A DNA stretch of 64,000 nt from Frigidibacter sp. RF13 (GCF_026626305.1 NZ_JAPNUE010000006.1:150292-214291); one strand, 5' to 3'. Counted from the first letter of the stretch, positions 35,706 through 53,289 are shown. The notes: generated from the sequence alone by a model not told the origin. Made by a program: numbers and translations.

Positions 35706-36881
35706 TCAAAGCCGCTCGATGGCAAGCGCGATGCCCTGACCGCCGCCGATGCACATGGTGATGAGGCCGTATCGCCCGCCCGTCCGCTCCAGCTCGTGAA
35801 GCGCCTTCACCGTGATGATCGCCCCGGTCGCCCCCACCGGATGGCCAAGCGCGATGGCGCCGCCATTGGGGTTCACCTTCGCCGGATCGAGATGAAGTTC
35901 CTTCGACACCGCGAGCGCCTGGGCCGCGAAGGCCTCGTTCGATTCGATCACGTCGAAATCGTCAGCTTGCATCCCGGTCTTCGCGAGAAGCGCGCGGACC
36001 GCAGGCACCGGGCCGATCCCCATCACCTCGGGGCGCACGCCCGCGACCGCATAACCGACGATCCGCGCGCGCGGTGTCAGGCCTGCCGCCTGCGCCGCCT
36101 CGGCGCGGGCCAGCACGACCGCGCCCGCGCCATCATTTATGCCGCTCGCATTGCCCGCCGTCACCGTGCCCTCCTTCTGGAAGACCGCCTTCAGCGCGGC
36201 CAAAGCCTCCAGGCTCGTGGCCTTGGGATGTTCGTCGCGATCGAAGATCACCGGCCCCTTGCGCGAGGATATCTCGACCGGCGCGATCTCGCGCTCGAAC
36301 CGCCCTTCGGCGATGGCCTTCGCCGCCCGCGTCTGGCTTTCCAGCGCGAACGCATCCTGCGCCGCGCGGCTGATCCCGTGCTCGGCCGCCACATTCTCGG
36401 CCGTCACGCCCATGTGGCCGGTGCCGAACGGGCAGGTCAGCGCGCCGGTCATCATGTCGACGGCTTTCGTATCGCCCATCTTCTGACCCCAGCGCGCGGC
36501 CTGAAGCGCGTAGGGCGAGCGGCTCATACATTCCGCCCCGCCCGCGAGCGCGAAATCGGCGTCGCCAAGCGTCAAGGCCTGCGCGGCCGAGACAATGGCC
36601 TGCACGCCCGAACCGCAGAGGCGGTTCACATTCATCGCGGGCGTGCCGTCCGGCACACCGGCATTCATCGCCACCACGCGGCTCAGATACATGTCGCGCG
36701 GCTCTGTGTTGATCACATGGCCCATGACGACCGTGCCAATCCGCTCCGCCGCGACGCCCGACCTTTCCAGCGCGGCCTTGGCCGCCACCGTGCCGATGTC
36801 GATCGGCCCCATGCCCGAAAGCGAACCGCCGAATGTGCCGATGGCGGTGCGCGCGCCGCCCAGAATCACGATATCCGTCAT
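35706..36881 (-). CDS. Acetyl-CoA C-acetyltransferase / thiolase
   Basis: 391-residue thiolase with catalytic Cys89 (RLCGSGVQA), His347 ([11 protein letters not shown]) and Cys377 (CIGGGQG), full length. It condenses two acetyl-CoA to acetoacetyl-CoA or cleaves 3-ketoacyl-CoA; PHB synthesis or fatty acid degradation are both possible. No phaB or fadB neighbour helps decide. A strong AAGGAGG lies before the ATG. Confidence 0.93.
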   Translation of the reverse strand: MTDIVILGGARTAIGTFGGSLSGMGPIDIGTVAAKAALERSGVAAERIGTVVMGHVINTEPRDMYLSRVVAMNAGVPDGTPAMNVNRLCGSGVQAIVSAAQALTLGDADFALAGGAECMSRSPYALQAARWGQKMGDTKAVDMMTGALTCPFGTGHMGVTAENVAAEHGISRAAQDAFALESQTRAAKAIAEGRFEREIAPVEISSRKGPVIFDRDEHPKATSLEALAALKAVFQKEGTVTAGNASGINDGAGAVVLARAEAAQAAGLTPRARIVGYAVAGVRPEVMGIGPVPAVRALLAKTGMQADDFDVIESNEAFAAQALAVSKELHLDPAKVNPNGGAIALGHPVGATGAIITVKALHELERTGGRYGLITMCIGGGQGIALAIERL

Positions 36882-36911
36882 GGAACCCTCCTTGCCGTGT
36901 CTGCGGCAAGG

Positions 36912-37769
36912 TTAGGCGCTGCCGGTGACCGTGATAAGCGTAATCTCGGGCGGCTGGAAAAGACGTAGCGGCAGACCGGAATAGCCGATGCCACCCGAGA
37001 CGATCAGATGCCGCCCGCCCTCGCGCACATGGCCCCAGCCGTAGCGCCCGCCGTAGCGCGACGGCGTCATCGGCCGCCAGCCGAAGAGGTTCGCCTGTCC
37101 GCCATGGGTGTGGCCGGAGATCTGCAGGAAGGCGCGGGTGTCGCCTTCGGCGAAATAGTCCGGCTCATGGGCGAGAAGGATAGCAGGGATGTCGGATTCG
37201 ACACTTTCGAACGCCGCCTCCGGCCGGTGAAAACCCGGCTGCGGATTGCGGGCCAGCGGGCGCTGGCTGTCGAGACCGACAAGATGAAACCGGCCATCGC
37301 CATGGGGCAGGGCGACGGAGTCGTTCCTCAGAAGCGGGATATCATGGGCCGCCAGCGCCTCGATCACCGAATTCCGCTGAAACCGCGTGACGCGCGACAG
37401 CGCGCAATCGCGCCAGTCGTGATTGCCCATCACCGCGAAGCGGCCAAGCGGCGCCCGGAGGGCCGCGAGAGCGGCCATGAAATCGGCCGCCGCGATCCGC
37501 CGGCCCGGCAACTGCCGTGCGGCGATGAAATCGCCCGCGAGCAGTATGAGATCGGCGCCGAGCCCGTTCACCTGTCCGACGATCCGTTCGATCGCCGGAA
37601 CGGTGACCCAGGGCGCGCAGACATGCGGATCGGCGATCACCGCGATGGAAAGCGGGGGAAGCGTCCAGCGCGCATCCGCGACCCTGTGCCGGACAAGGCG
37701 GGGGCGCGCGCCGATGGCGACGGGCCGCCAGCGCGCGAAGCGCGCGCCTTGCGCCCCTGTGACGCTCAC
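36912..37769 (-). CDS. Metallophosphoesterase
   Basis: 285-residue calcineurin-type phosphoesterase with the five motifs IADPH, GDF, GNHD, AHEPD and GHTHGGQ. The GHTHGGQ ending is typical of the YkuE/UDP-2,3-diacylglucosamine hydrolase-like group; substrate is not known. It starts by overlapping (ATGA) the stop of the PPP-type phosphatase upstream (37766), so the two are coupled. No signal peptide or membrane anchor is visible. Confidence 0.86.
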   Translation of the reverse strand: MSVTGAQGARFARWRPVAIGARPRLVRHRVADARWTLPPLSIAVIADPHVCAPWVTVPAIERIVGQVNGLGADLILLAGDFIAARQLPGRRIAAADFMAALAALRAPLGRFAVMGNHDWRDCALSRVTRFQRNSVIEALAAHDIPLLRNDSVALPHGDGRFHLVGLDSQRPLARNPQPGFHRPEAAFESVESDIPAILLAHEPDYFAEGDTRAFLQISGHTHGGQANLFGWRPMTPSRYGGRYGWGHVREGGRHLIVSGGIGYSGLPLRLFQPPEITLITVTGSA

Positions 37770-38500
37770 GGCGCGATCCGCACCCGTCCGCGCGGGGTGA
37801 GCTGGAAGACCTCGCTTCCCTCGATCGCGACGGCGCTCATGGGATCGCCATAGCCCGCGCCTGAATCGAGGTTCAGCCGGTTGCCGTAGTGTGTGACGCG
37901 GTCCACCGGCGTATGGCCATGAACGATCAGCGCACCATGGTCGCGCTCGTCCTTCAGGAAATCATTGCGGATCCACAGAAGGTCATCCTCGGTCTGGTGG
38001 CGCAGGTCCACCCCCGGCCGGACGCCCGCATGGACAAAAAGGCTCGTGCCGCGCAGATGGTAATTCTGCAGTCCGTCGAGGAAAGCGACATGCGTGGCCG
38101 GAACCGCCGCCCGGGCATCGGCCTGCAGATCATGCAGAAAGCGCTCGCCCGCGCCTTTTACCCCATAAGAGGCCAGCGTCGCAGCGCCGCCGAGCCGTTC
38201 GTGCAGCCAGTAAAGATCGGTCCGGAGCCGCGGGTCCTGATAGTCGGCATCGTCGAGGAAGCCGCGGAACATCCGGTCGTGATTGCCGCGCAGGACGACC
38301 CAGTCCGCCCCCCTTGCCCGGCCCGCGATCAGAAAGTCGATCACGCCCTTGCTGTCGGGCCCCCGGTCCACGAGATCGCCGATATGGATGACCGGCGCCT
38401 CTGCCGGCCCCTGCGCCGCGCGGTCCTTCTCGATCAGAAGGTGCAGATCCTGAAGCTGGCCCAGATGGCCGTGAATGTCGCCGATGGCGTAGGTGAGCAT
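37766..38500 (-). CDS. PPP-family serine/threonine phosphatase (or ApaH-like)
   Basis: 244-residue phosphatase with GDIHG (Gly7-Gly11), GDLVDRGPDS, GNHDRMF and HGHTPVD. These are the PPP superfamily motifs shared by bacterial PrpA-like protein phosphatases and ApaH; length is closer to the protein phosphatase type. Substrate unproven. First of a two-gene unit with the metallophosphoesterase. Confidence 0.82.
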   Translation of the reverse strand: MLTYAIGDIHGHLGQLQDLHLLIEKDRAAQGPAEAPVIHIGDLVDRGPDSKGVIDFLIAGRARGADWVVLRGNHDRMFRGFLDDADYQDPRLRTDLYWLHERLGGAATLASYGVKGAGERFLHDLQADARAAVPATHVAFLDGLQNYHLRGTSLFVHAGVRPGVDLRHQTEDDLLWIRNDFLKDERDHGALIVHGHTPVDRVTHYGNRLNLDSGAGYGDPMSAVAIEGSEVFQLTPRGRVRIAP

Positions 38501-38576
38501 GTGAATCGATGCCTTGCAGGACAGGTCGCGCGGACCCTACGGGCGGCGCGGCAGGGATGCAATCGGACGGCTGCGA

Positions 38577-39170
38577 TCAGGCGTCGGGATCGGGCAGAAT
38601 GGCGTAGGAATGGGTGTTGATATCACCGCTCCAGCGCCAAAGCGCCAGAAGGCCCTCGGGCCCGGTGCGGAAAGCATGCGGCATGCGGCTTGGATGATGG
38701 ATCACGTCGCCCGGCCCCCGTGGTAGACGGTCTTCGCCCGCCGTCCAGTCGGCGCGACCGGCGAGGATGACATAGGTCTCGTCGGCATCATGGTTGTGCA
38801 GCGGATAGTAGCTGTCAGGCCGCTGGTAGAAGAGGCCGAGGCGGAAGTCGGCAGAAAGGATCGGCCCCTCAGGGCTCATCAAGGTTGCCACCGCGATGAT
38901 ATCGGCCACGCTGCCAGTGCGGTCGGCGACGGGATTGGTGCCCCAGGGGACCAGTTCTTGCACGGCGAGTACCGCGCGGGCGGCGGGCAGGGGGGAGGTC
39001 GCGGCGGTCCTGCGGATTAGCGCATCAAGCGCGCAGGGCGGTTGCGCTTCGGCGGCGAGCACCCCGGCGAGGAGCGATGCCGCTGTGCGCGTCGCCTCCG
39101 GGCGGCCCTCGGCGCGGTAGAGCGCCGCGAGGGCGGCGCGCAAGGTTTCAAGACGATGATCTTGGGTCAT
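38577..39170 (-). CDS. Cupin, DMSP lyase family (DddL/DddQ-like)
   Basis: 197 residues. C-terminal cupin with candidate metal ligands His125, His127, Glu131, His165 and tyrosines Tyr122 and Tyr133 (YPLHNHDADETYVILAG...PSRMPHAF), and the LLALWRWSGDI end, as in DddL/DddQ dimethylsulfoniopropionate lyases that produce DMS and acrylate. N-terminal half (1-90) is helical, as in the DMSP lyase family. Start 39170 is preferred to the longer reading. Downstream of serA (103-bp gap). Function is inferred from motif; acrylate or other DMSP genes are not seen nearby. Confidence 0.72.
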   Translation of the reverse strand: MTQDHRLETLRAALAALYRAEGRPEATRTAASLLAGVLAAEAQPPCALDALIRRTAATSPLPAARAVLAVQELVPWGTNPVADRTGSVADIIAVATLMSPEGPILSADFRLGLFYQRPDSYYPLHNHDADETYVILAGRADWTAGEDRLPRGPGDVIHHPSRMPHAFRTGPEGLLALWRWSGDINTHSYAILPDPDA

Positions 39171-39273
39171 GGGACAGTCCGGGCCAGTGGATCGGTCCGG
39201 ACTTTTGCTGTGCTTTTGCGTCCGGGCTGCGCGGAATACGACATTGTTTGTCGCCCTTTGCGCCCCGGCAGGG

Positions 39274-40869
39274 TCAGGCGACGTCAAAGACGAGTGGCCG
39301 GATCTGGTTGAACTTGCCGGTGGCGGCCAGCGACTTCAGCACGTTCTCCCTCGGCGCTTCGTCCAGGTAAAGCAGCGCGATGGCATCGCCGCCCTGGGCC
39401 GCGCGACCGAGGGTGAAGTTCGCGATGTTCATGCCCGCGTCGCCCAGCGTCTGGCCGAGCGTGCCGATGATGCCCGGCACATCCTCGTTGGTCGTATAAA
39501 GCATGTGTGCCCCGATCTCGGCGTCGATGTTGATGCCCTTGATCTGGATGAAGCGCGGCTTGCCGTCCGAGAAGACGGTGCCTGCGATGGACCGTTCGCG
39601 CTTGTCGGTAACAACGGTCAACTTCATGTAGCCGTCGAAGACCCCGCCCTTCTCCTGCCGGGTCGTGGCGATCTGCACGCCACGTTCCTTGGCGATGACC
39701 GGGGCCGATACGAGGTTCACGTCGGGGTTCGTCACCTTCATGATCCCGGCAATCGCCGCGCAGTTCAGGGCTGCAAGGTTCATGTGGCTGACCGTGCCGT
39801 CGTAAAGGACGTTGATCGCCTTGATCGGTTCGTCGGTCAACTGGCCCGCGAAAGCGCCGAGATGCCCGGCAAGCCGGATCCATGGCCCCATGACGGCAGC
39901 TTCTTCGGCCGTGACTGAGGGCATGTTGAGCGCGTTCTGCACGGCGCCGGTCAGCAAGTAATCCGACATCTGCTCGGCCACCTGCAGGGCGACATTCTCC
40001 TGCGCCTCGGTGGTCGATGCGCCGAGATGCGGGGTGCAGACCACGTTCGGCAGGTTGAAGAGCGGGCTTTCGGTCGCGGGTTCCGTCTCGAACACGTCGA
40101 GTGCGGCGCCCGCAACCTGGCCCGAGGTCAGGGCATCGTAAAGCGCGGCTTCGTCAATCAGGCCGCCACGCGCGCAGTTGATGATGCGGACACCCTTCTT
40201 CGTTTTGGCCAGCGCTTCACGGCTCAGGATGTTGCGGGTCTTGTCGGTCAGCGGCACGTGCAGCGTGATGAAATCGGCGCGGTGCAGCAGGTCGTCGAGT
40301 TCGACCTTGGTCACGCCGAGGGTCTTCGCACGTTCCTCCGACAGGAACGGATCGTAGGCCACAACCTTCATATGGAGGCCAAGGGCCCTGTCGCAGACGA
40401 TGGCGCCGATATTGCCCGCGCCAATCACGCCGAGGGTCTTGTTGAAAAGCTCGACCCCCATGAAGCGGTTCTTCTCCCACTTGCCAGTCTTGGTCGAGAC
40501 CGAGGCTTCGGGCAGGTCGCGGGCGACGGCGAACATCATGGCGATGGCATGTTCGGCGGTGGTGACCGAATTGCCGAAGGGCGTGTTCATCACGATCACG
40601 CCGCGTTTCGAGGCGGCGGGGATGTCGACATTGTCGACCCCGATGCCGGCACGGCCGATGACCTTGAGGTTGCTTGCGGCCGCGAGCAGCTTTTCCGTGA
40701 CCTTGGTGGCCGAACGGATGGCCAGGCCGTCATACTGGCCGATCACTTCGAGGAGCCTGTCCTTGTCCTTGCCGAGGTCGGGCAGATAGTCGACCTCGAC
40801 GCCCCGGTCGCGGAAGATCTGGACGGCGGTTTCGGACAGCTTGTCGGAGACGAGAACTTTGGGAGCCAT
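39274..40869 (-). CDS. serA: D-3-phosphoglycerate dehydrogenase
   Basis: First step of serine biosynthesis: oxidises 3-phosphoglycerate to 3-phosphohydroxypyruvate with NAD+. 531 residues, the long form: substrate and NAD domains (VIGRAGIGVDNVD, VIGAGNIGAIVCD, INCARGGLIDEAAL, TPHLGASTTEAQ), an intervening domain, and a C-terminal ACT domain (DVPGIIGTLGQTLGDAGMNIANFTLGR), probably giving serine feedback. Start 40869 (MAPKVLVSDKLSE) is favoured because AAGGAATG precedes it. In an operon with serC, 88 bp apart. Confidence 0.97.
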   Translation of the reverse strand: MAPKVLVSDKLSETAVQIFRDRGVEVDYLPDLGKDKDRLLEVIGQYDGLAIRSATKVTEKLLAAASNLKVIGRAGIGVDNVDIPAASKRGVIVMNTPFGNSVTTAEHAIAMMFAVARDLPEASVSTKTGKWEKNRFMGVELFNKTLGVIGAGNIGAIVCDRALGLHMKVVAYDPFLSEERAKTLGVTKVELDDLLHRADFITLHVPLTDKTRNILSREALAKTKKGVRIINCARGGLIDEAALYDALTSGQVAGAALDVFETEPATESPLFNLPNVVCTPHLGASTTEAQENVALQVAEQMSDYLLTGAVQNALNMPSVTAEEAAVMGPWIRLAGHLGAFAGQLTDEPIKAINVLYDGTVSHMNLAALNCAAIAGIMKVTNPDVNLVSAPVIAKERGVQIATTRQEKGGVFDGYMKLTVVTDKRERSIAGTVFSDGKPRFIQIKGINIDAEIGAHMLYTTNEDVPGIIGTLGQTLGDAGMNIANFTLGRAAQGGDAIALLYLDEAPRENVLKSLAATGKFNQIRPLVFDVA

Positions 40870-40957
40870 TTGGGCATTCCTTCTTGCGAGTGGCTCTTCG
40901 TTGCCTCGGGCCACTCATCGCGGGTTACGAAGAGCGCCCGAAGGGCGACGATGAGCG

Positions 40958-42103
40958 TTACTGGGCGGAGAGTTCGGCTTCAAAAGCCCATTCGATCCAG
41001 GGCATCAGGGCAGCGACATCTGAAGTTTCGACCGTCGCCCCGCACCAGATGCGGAGGCCGGCGGGCGCGTCACGGTAGGCACCGGCGTCGAGCGCCACGC
41101 CTTCCTTTTCCAGCCGTTTCGCAACCGCCTTGGCGAAGGTGGCGCCGTCCCTGATGCGGGGATCGGTGAACTTCAGGCAGACCGAGGTGGTCGAGCCGGT
41201 CGCCGGGTCTTCGGCCAGATCGGCGATCCAGCCCTTGCCCGCGATGAAGCTGCGCACCGCGCCTGCGTTTGCGTCGCAGCGCGCAATCAGCGCCTTCAGC
41301 CCGCCGAGGTCCTTCGCCCATTTCAGTGTCACGAGGTAATCCTCGACGGCGAGCATCGAGGGCGTGTTGATCGTCTCGCCCTCGAAAATCCCTTCGATCA
41401 GCTTGCCGCCCTTGGTCAGGCGGAAGATCTTCGGCATCGGCCAGGCGGGCGTGTGGCTTTCCAGCCGCTCGACCGCGCGGGGGGAGAGGATCAGCATGCC
41501 GTGCGCGCCTTCGCCGCCCAGCACCTTCTGCCAGCTGAAGGTCACGACATCGAGCTTGTCGAAGGGCAGGTCCATCGCGAAGGCGGCCGAGGTCGCGTCG
41601 CAGATCGTCAGGCCCTTGCGGTCAGAGGGGATCAAGTCGCCGTTTGGCAGACGCACGCCGCTCGTCGTGCCGTTCCAGGTGAAGACAACGTCCTTGTCGA
41701 AGTCGACGGTCGCGAAATCGACGATCCGGCCGTAGTCGGCCTTTTTCACGCTGGCAACGAGTTTCAGCTGCTTGACGATATCGGTTGCCCAGCCTTCGCC
41801 GAAGCTCTCCCAGGCCAGAACCTCGACGCCGCGCGGGCCGAGAAGCGACCAGAGCGCCATTTCCACGGCGCCGGTGTCGGAGGCGGGAACGATGCCGATC
41901 CGGTAGTCCGCGGGCACCTCAAGCACCTCGCGGGTCAGCTCGATCGCCTCTTTCAGCTTGGCCTTGCCGACGGCTGCGCGATGCGAGCGGCCAAGGGGCG
42001 CGTCTGCAAGCATGTCGAGGGAAAAGCCGGGGATCTTGGCGCAGGGGCCGGAAGAGAAGCGCGCGTTAACCGGGCGCACAGCCGGTTTGGTCAGGTCCGT
42101 CAT
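40958..42103 (-). CDS. serC: Phosphoserine aminotransferase
   Basis: Second step of serine synthesis: transaminates 3-phosphohydroxypyruvate to phosphoserine using glutamate and PLP. 381 residues of the alphaproteobacterial-type SerC, with [15 protein letters not shown] at the start, PLGRSHRA, the [12 protein letters not shown] motif and [15 protein letters not shown] holding the PLP lysine. It starts behind GGAAGG and a leader with hairpins (42104-42185). Divergent from serB. Confidence 0.96.
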   Translation of the reverse strand: MTDLTKPAVRPVNARFSSGPCAKIPGFSLDMLADAPLGRSHRAAVGKAKLKEAIELTREVLEVPADYRIGIVPASDTGAVEMALWSLLGPRGVEVLAWESFGEGWATDIVKQLKLVASVKKADYGRIVDFATVDFDKDVVFTWNGTTSGVRLPNGDLIPSDRKGLTICDATSAAFAMDLPFDKLDVVTFSWQKVLGGEGAHGMLILSPRAVERLESHTPAWPMPKIFRLTKGGKLIEGIFEGETINTPSMLAVEDYLVTLKWAKDLGGLKALIARCDANAGAVRSFIAGKGWIADLAEDPATGSTTSVCLKFTDPRIRDGATFAKAVAKRLEKEGVALDAGAYRDAPAGLRIWCGATVETSDVAALMPWIEWAFEAELSAQ

Positions 42104-42185
42104 GGTATCCTTCCAGATATATGCCCTTCGTTGGGGAAGGGTGTCCCGCCGCCACGCTTACGGGGCGTCACGGGTAGGCGCAAGC
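42104..42185 (-). promoter_or_regulatory. Structured serC leader, likely serC RNA motif
   Basis: On the minus strand just ahead of serC, a 6-bp stem GAAGGG/CCCTTC with a 6-base loop (42124-42141) is preceded by a GC-rich region able to form another stem (42145-42175). An RNA motif called serC is known upstream of serC in alphaproteobacteria and is two-hairpin in form; this fits by position and general shape, but the consensus could not be compared here. Confidence 0.5.
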
Positions 42186-42317
42186 GGAAAATGTGTCGCA
42201 TTTCGCCGCTTTATCGTACGAAAGCGACATCTCACGTTCCATTGCCGGAGAATGGGCGCTGGAAACTCGTCGGTGCCCGTGCTTTACCGCGACCACCGAA
42301 AGCCTTCAGGACGCCCG

Positions 42318-43190
42318 ATGTTCACCGCGACGCTTCTTGCCAGCCCCGCCAGCGCCAACCTCGACCGCGCGACCGTCGAATCCCTTCGCGACGCTTGGGG
42401 CGGCGGCATGGCGCATTGGCTGAATCCCGGGATCGCTGCCGAATTCCCGCTGGCCGAGGTGCCGAACAACCTCTGGCAGGTCTGGGAGGGGTTGCAGGGG
42501 CTCGGGGTCGACTTGGTGGTTCAAAAGACCGAAGGGCGGCGGAAGAAGATGCTTTTGGCCGACATGGATTCGACGATGATCGGGCAGGAGTGCATTGACG
42601 AACTCGGCGCAAAGGCCGGCTTCGGCGAACGGATCGCGGCGATCACGGCGCGGGCGATGAATGGCGAGCTGAATTTCGAGGAAGCGCTGATCGAGCGGGT
42701 GGGCCTGATGAAAGGCCTTGCTACGTCGGTCATCGGCGAGGTTCTGGCCGAACGGATCACCTACACGCCGGGCGGTGCCACGCTTATTGCGACGATGAAA
42801 CGCGAGGGCGGATATGCGGCGCTCGTCTCGGGCGGGTTCACCGCCTTCACCGGTCCGGTCGCCGCGCATCTCGGCTTTGACGAGAACCGCGCCAATCTGC
42901 TTCTGGAAGAGGGTGGCAGGTTGACCGGCGATGTGGCCCGCCCGATCCTCGGGCGCGAGGCGAAGGTTCAGGCGCTGCACGAGATTTCGGCGCGCCTGGG
43001 CCTGACGGCGGACGATGTCATCGCGGTGGGCGACGGCGCAAACGACCTTGGCATGCTGGGGATCGCGGGGGCGGGCGTGGCGCTGCACGCGAAACCCTCG
43101 GTCGCGGCCGAGTGCGATATCCGCATCAACCACGGCGACCTGACGGCGCTTCTCTACATTCAGGGCTATGCGGCGGCCGAGTTCGCCTGA
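42318..43190 (+). CDS. serB: Phosphoserine phosphatase
   Basis: Last step of serine biosynthesis: dephosphorylates phosphoserine. 290-residue HAD-family phosphatase: nucleophile and acid/base pair Asp82-x-Asp84 in LADMDSTMIG, SGGFTAFT, and GDGANDLGML. The start at 42318 (MFTATLLASPASAN) gives a normal ~80-residue N-terminal extension. Divergent from serC, so all three ser genes share one regulatory gap of about 214 bp. Confidence 0.95.
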   Translation: MFTATLLASPASANLDRATVESLRDAWGGGMAHWLNPGIAAEFPLAEVPNNLWQVWEGLQGLGVDLVVQKTEGRRKKMLLADMDSTMIGQECIDELGAKAGFGERIAAITARAMNGELNFEEALIERVGLMKGLATSVIGEVLAERITYTPGGATLIATMKREGGYAALVSGGFTAFTGPVAAHLGFDENRANLLLEEGGRLTGDVARPILGREAKVQALHEISARLGLTADDVIAVGDGANDLGMLGIAGAGVALHAKPSVAAECDIRINHGDLTALLYIQGYAAAEFA

Positions 43191-43214
43191 CGCGCCTAGG
43201 GTGCAGGAGATGTC

Positions 43215-43973
43215 ATGTTCGAAGTCACGCTGTCCATCGCGCTTCTCCTCCTCGTCGCGGCTTTCTTCGCCGGGCTGATCGATTCGATCGCCGGGGGCGG
43301 GGGGTTGATCACCGTGCCGGCGCTGTTGCTGGCCGGTATCCCGCCGGTGCAGGCGCTGGCGACGAACAAGGTACAGGGCGCCTTCGGGGCAGGCACGGCG
43401 GCGCTTGCCTACGCGCGCAAAGGCCATGTCGATCTGCGGGCGCAGCAGCTGCCAGCGCTTCTCTCTTTCGCGGCAGCTTTCGCGGGCTCCCGCCTCGTGC
43501 CCTACATCCCGACCGAGGCCTTTCGGCTGATCCTGCCCGTGATCCTGATCGGGGTCGCGGCCTTTTTCGCACTGAAACCGGGCCTGAGCGATGCCGACCG
43601 CCACCGGCGACTGTCGCCCGCCCTCTTCACCGCCCTCTTCGTGCCGCTGATCGCGCTTTACGACGGGCTGGTGGGGCCGGGGACCGGGTCGTTCTTCATG
43701 ATCGGTTTCGTGCTTCTGGCGGGGCATGGCGTGCTGAAGGGCACGGCCCATACGAAGCTTCTGAACTTCGCCTCGAATGTCGGCTCTCTCGCCGCCTTCG
43801 CGCTTCTCGGCGCACCGCTCTGGAAACTTGGCCTCGCCATGGGGCTTGTCCAGATCGCAGGCGCGCAGGTCGGCGCGCATCTCGCGATGAGGAACGGCGC
43901 GGGGCTGATCAAGCCGCTTCTCGTCGTCACCTCGACCGCGATGGCACTGAGGCTCATCTGGCAGATGCTCTGA
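43215..43973 (+). CDS. TauE/SafE (TSUP) family sulfite/sulfonate exporter
   Basis: 252-residue integral membrane protein with about 8 hydrophobic segments and family hallmarks AGLIDSIAGGGGLITVPALLLAG and GPGTGSFFMIGFVLL. Substrate likely sulfite, sulfonates or other anions. Start follows GGAG with the ATG seven bases downstream. Twenty-four bases after the serB stop, possibly cotranscribed. Confidence 0.9.
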   Translation: MFEVTLSIALLLLVAAFFAGLIDSIAGGGGLITVPALLLAGIPPVQALATNKVQGAFGAGTAALAYARKGHVDLRAQQLPALLSFAAAFAGSRLVPYIPTEAFRLILPVILIGVAAFFALKPGLSDADRHRRLSPALFTALFVPLIALYDGLVGPGTGSFFMIGFVLLAGHGVLKGTAHTKLLNFASNVGSLAAFALLGAPLWKLGLAMGLVQIAGAQVGAHLAMRNGAGLIKPLLVVTSTAMALRLIWQML

Positions 43974-43976
43974 CGC

Positions 43977-43999
43977 CCGGAAACCTTCAAAGTTTCCGG
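43977..43999. repeat. Palindrome 1 of the TSUP/rpoC intergenic twin element
   Basis: 8-bp perfect stem CCGGAAAC/GTTTCCGG with a 7-base loop, starting three bases after the TSUP gene's stop. It may terminate the TSUP transcript. Confidence 0.7.
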
Positions 44000-44001
44000 C
44001 A

Positions 44002-44022
44002 CGATTTCTTTTCAAGAAATCG
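44002..44022. repeat. Palindrome 2 of the TSUP/rpoC intergenic twin element
   Basis: 9-bp perfect stem CGATTTCTT/AAGAAATCG with TTC loop, two bases after palindrome 1. GTTTCC that begins at its end (44022-44027) can pair with GGAAAC of palindrome 1, giving an alternative fold. Confidence 0.7.
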
Positions 44023-44117
44023 TTTCCCCCGGCCTGCATCCAATCACGGGAAAACCATTGTCCCGTCGCGCAAGACCGCGCGGCGTCAGCGAACCCGGCT
44101 GAGGGCGCCACAAAGAA

Positions 44118-44142
44118 AAACCCCCGCCATTGGCGGGGGTTT
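44118..44142 (-). terminator. Strong Rho-independent terminator of rpoC
   Basis: GC-rich 8-9-bp stem (CCCCCGCC/GGCGGGGG) flanked by A and T runs; on the minus strand it ends with GGGGGTTTTTCTTT. It lies about 20 bp after the rpoC stop (44164). The T/A flanks make it potentially bidirectional. Confidence 0.9.
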
Positions 44143-44163
44143 CGATCTTCAGTGCAGGGCCGA

Positions 44164-48411
<4,248 letters not shown>

Positions 48412-48459
48412 ATCCTTGAAAGGGCGCGGGGGGTGAGGGTAGGCGGGGGAGACCCCGCC

Positions 48460-52596
<4,137 letters not shown>

Positions 52597-52731
52597 GCTC
52601 GTCGTTACCTTTCGTCTTTTTCGCGGGTGCGTCTCCGTCGGGGTCACGGAGGCGCGCCGCATGCGAACGGGCGGATCGGTTCAATTCATGCCCCCCGTCC
52701 CAAAGGGAGGCTCCCGAACCTTTGATCCGGC

Positions 52732-52767
52732 CTTGGAAGGGGCGGGCGATGGCACGCCCCTTCCAAG
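52732..52767 (-). promoter_or_regulatory. 13-bp-stem hairpin in the rplL-rpoB spacer
   Basis: Perfect 13-bp arms (CTTGGAAGGGGCG / CGCCCCTTCCAAG) with a 10-base loop, minus-strand transcript between rplL and rpoB. Such long stems between rplL and rpoB are commonly attenuators or RNase III processing sites that set the ratio of L7/L12 to RNA polymerase. Confidence 0.7.
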
Positions 52768-52775
52768 ACGGGATC

Positions 52776-52805
52776 GGCTGGACCCGCATTCCTGCGGGCC
52801 CAGCC
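52776..52805 (-). promoter_or_regulatory. Second hairpin in the rplL-rpoB spacer
   Basis: Stem GGCTGG-A-CCCGCA / TGCGGG-C-CCAGCC (one mismatch) with TTCC loop, just 5' (minus strand) of the 13-bp-stem hairpin. No following U-tract, so partial attenuator or processing site. Confidence 0.6.
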
Positions 52806-52844
52806 TTTGAAATCGCGGGCGGGGTCCGAAAACCCCGGCCTTGA

Positions 52845-53222
52845 TTACTTGAGCTCGACCTTGGCGCCAGCCGCTTCGAGCTTCTTCTTGATGTCCTCGG
52901 CTTCGGCCTTCGGAGCACCTTCCTTGACCTTGCCGCCGGCTTCCACGAGGTCCTTGGCTTCTTTCAGGCCAAGACCGGTGATGCCGCGAACTTCCTTGAT
53001 CACGTTGATCTTGTTCGCGCCAGCGTCGGTCAGGACGACGTCGAAGTCGGTCTTTTCCTCAGCCGCTTCAGCAGCGCCAGCAGCCGGACCAGCCGCCATC
53101 ATGACAGCGCCGCCAGCGGCGGGCTCGATGCCGTACTTGTCCTTGAGGATGGTTTTCAGTTCTTGCGCCTGAAGAAGGGTCAGACCGACGATTTCTTCGG
53201 CGAGTTTGTTCAGATCAGCCAT
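52845..53222 (-). CDS. rplL: 50S ribosomal protein L7/L12
   Basis: 125-residue stalk protein with N-terminal dimerisation domain ([21 protein letters not shown]), Ala/Gly-rich hinge ([14 protein letters not shown]) and C-terminal factor-binding domain ([35 protein letters not shown]). Normal length. Between rplJ (67 bp upstream) and rpoB. Confidence 0.97.
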   Translation of the reverse strand: MADLNKLAEEIVGLTLLQAQELKTILKDKYGIEPAAGGAVMMAAGPAAGAAEAAEEKTDFDVVLTDAGANKINVIKEVRGITGLGLKEAKDLVEAGGKVKEGAPKAEAEDIKKKLEAAGAKVELK

Positions 53223-53289
53223 TTCTCTGTTCCGTTCTAAGTTAGGGTTCCAACGTCAGGGTAACAACCCCACGAAGGCAATCAGTTGC

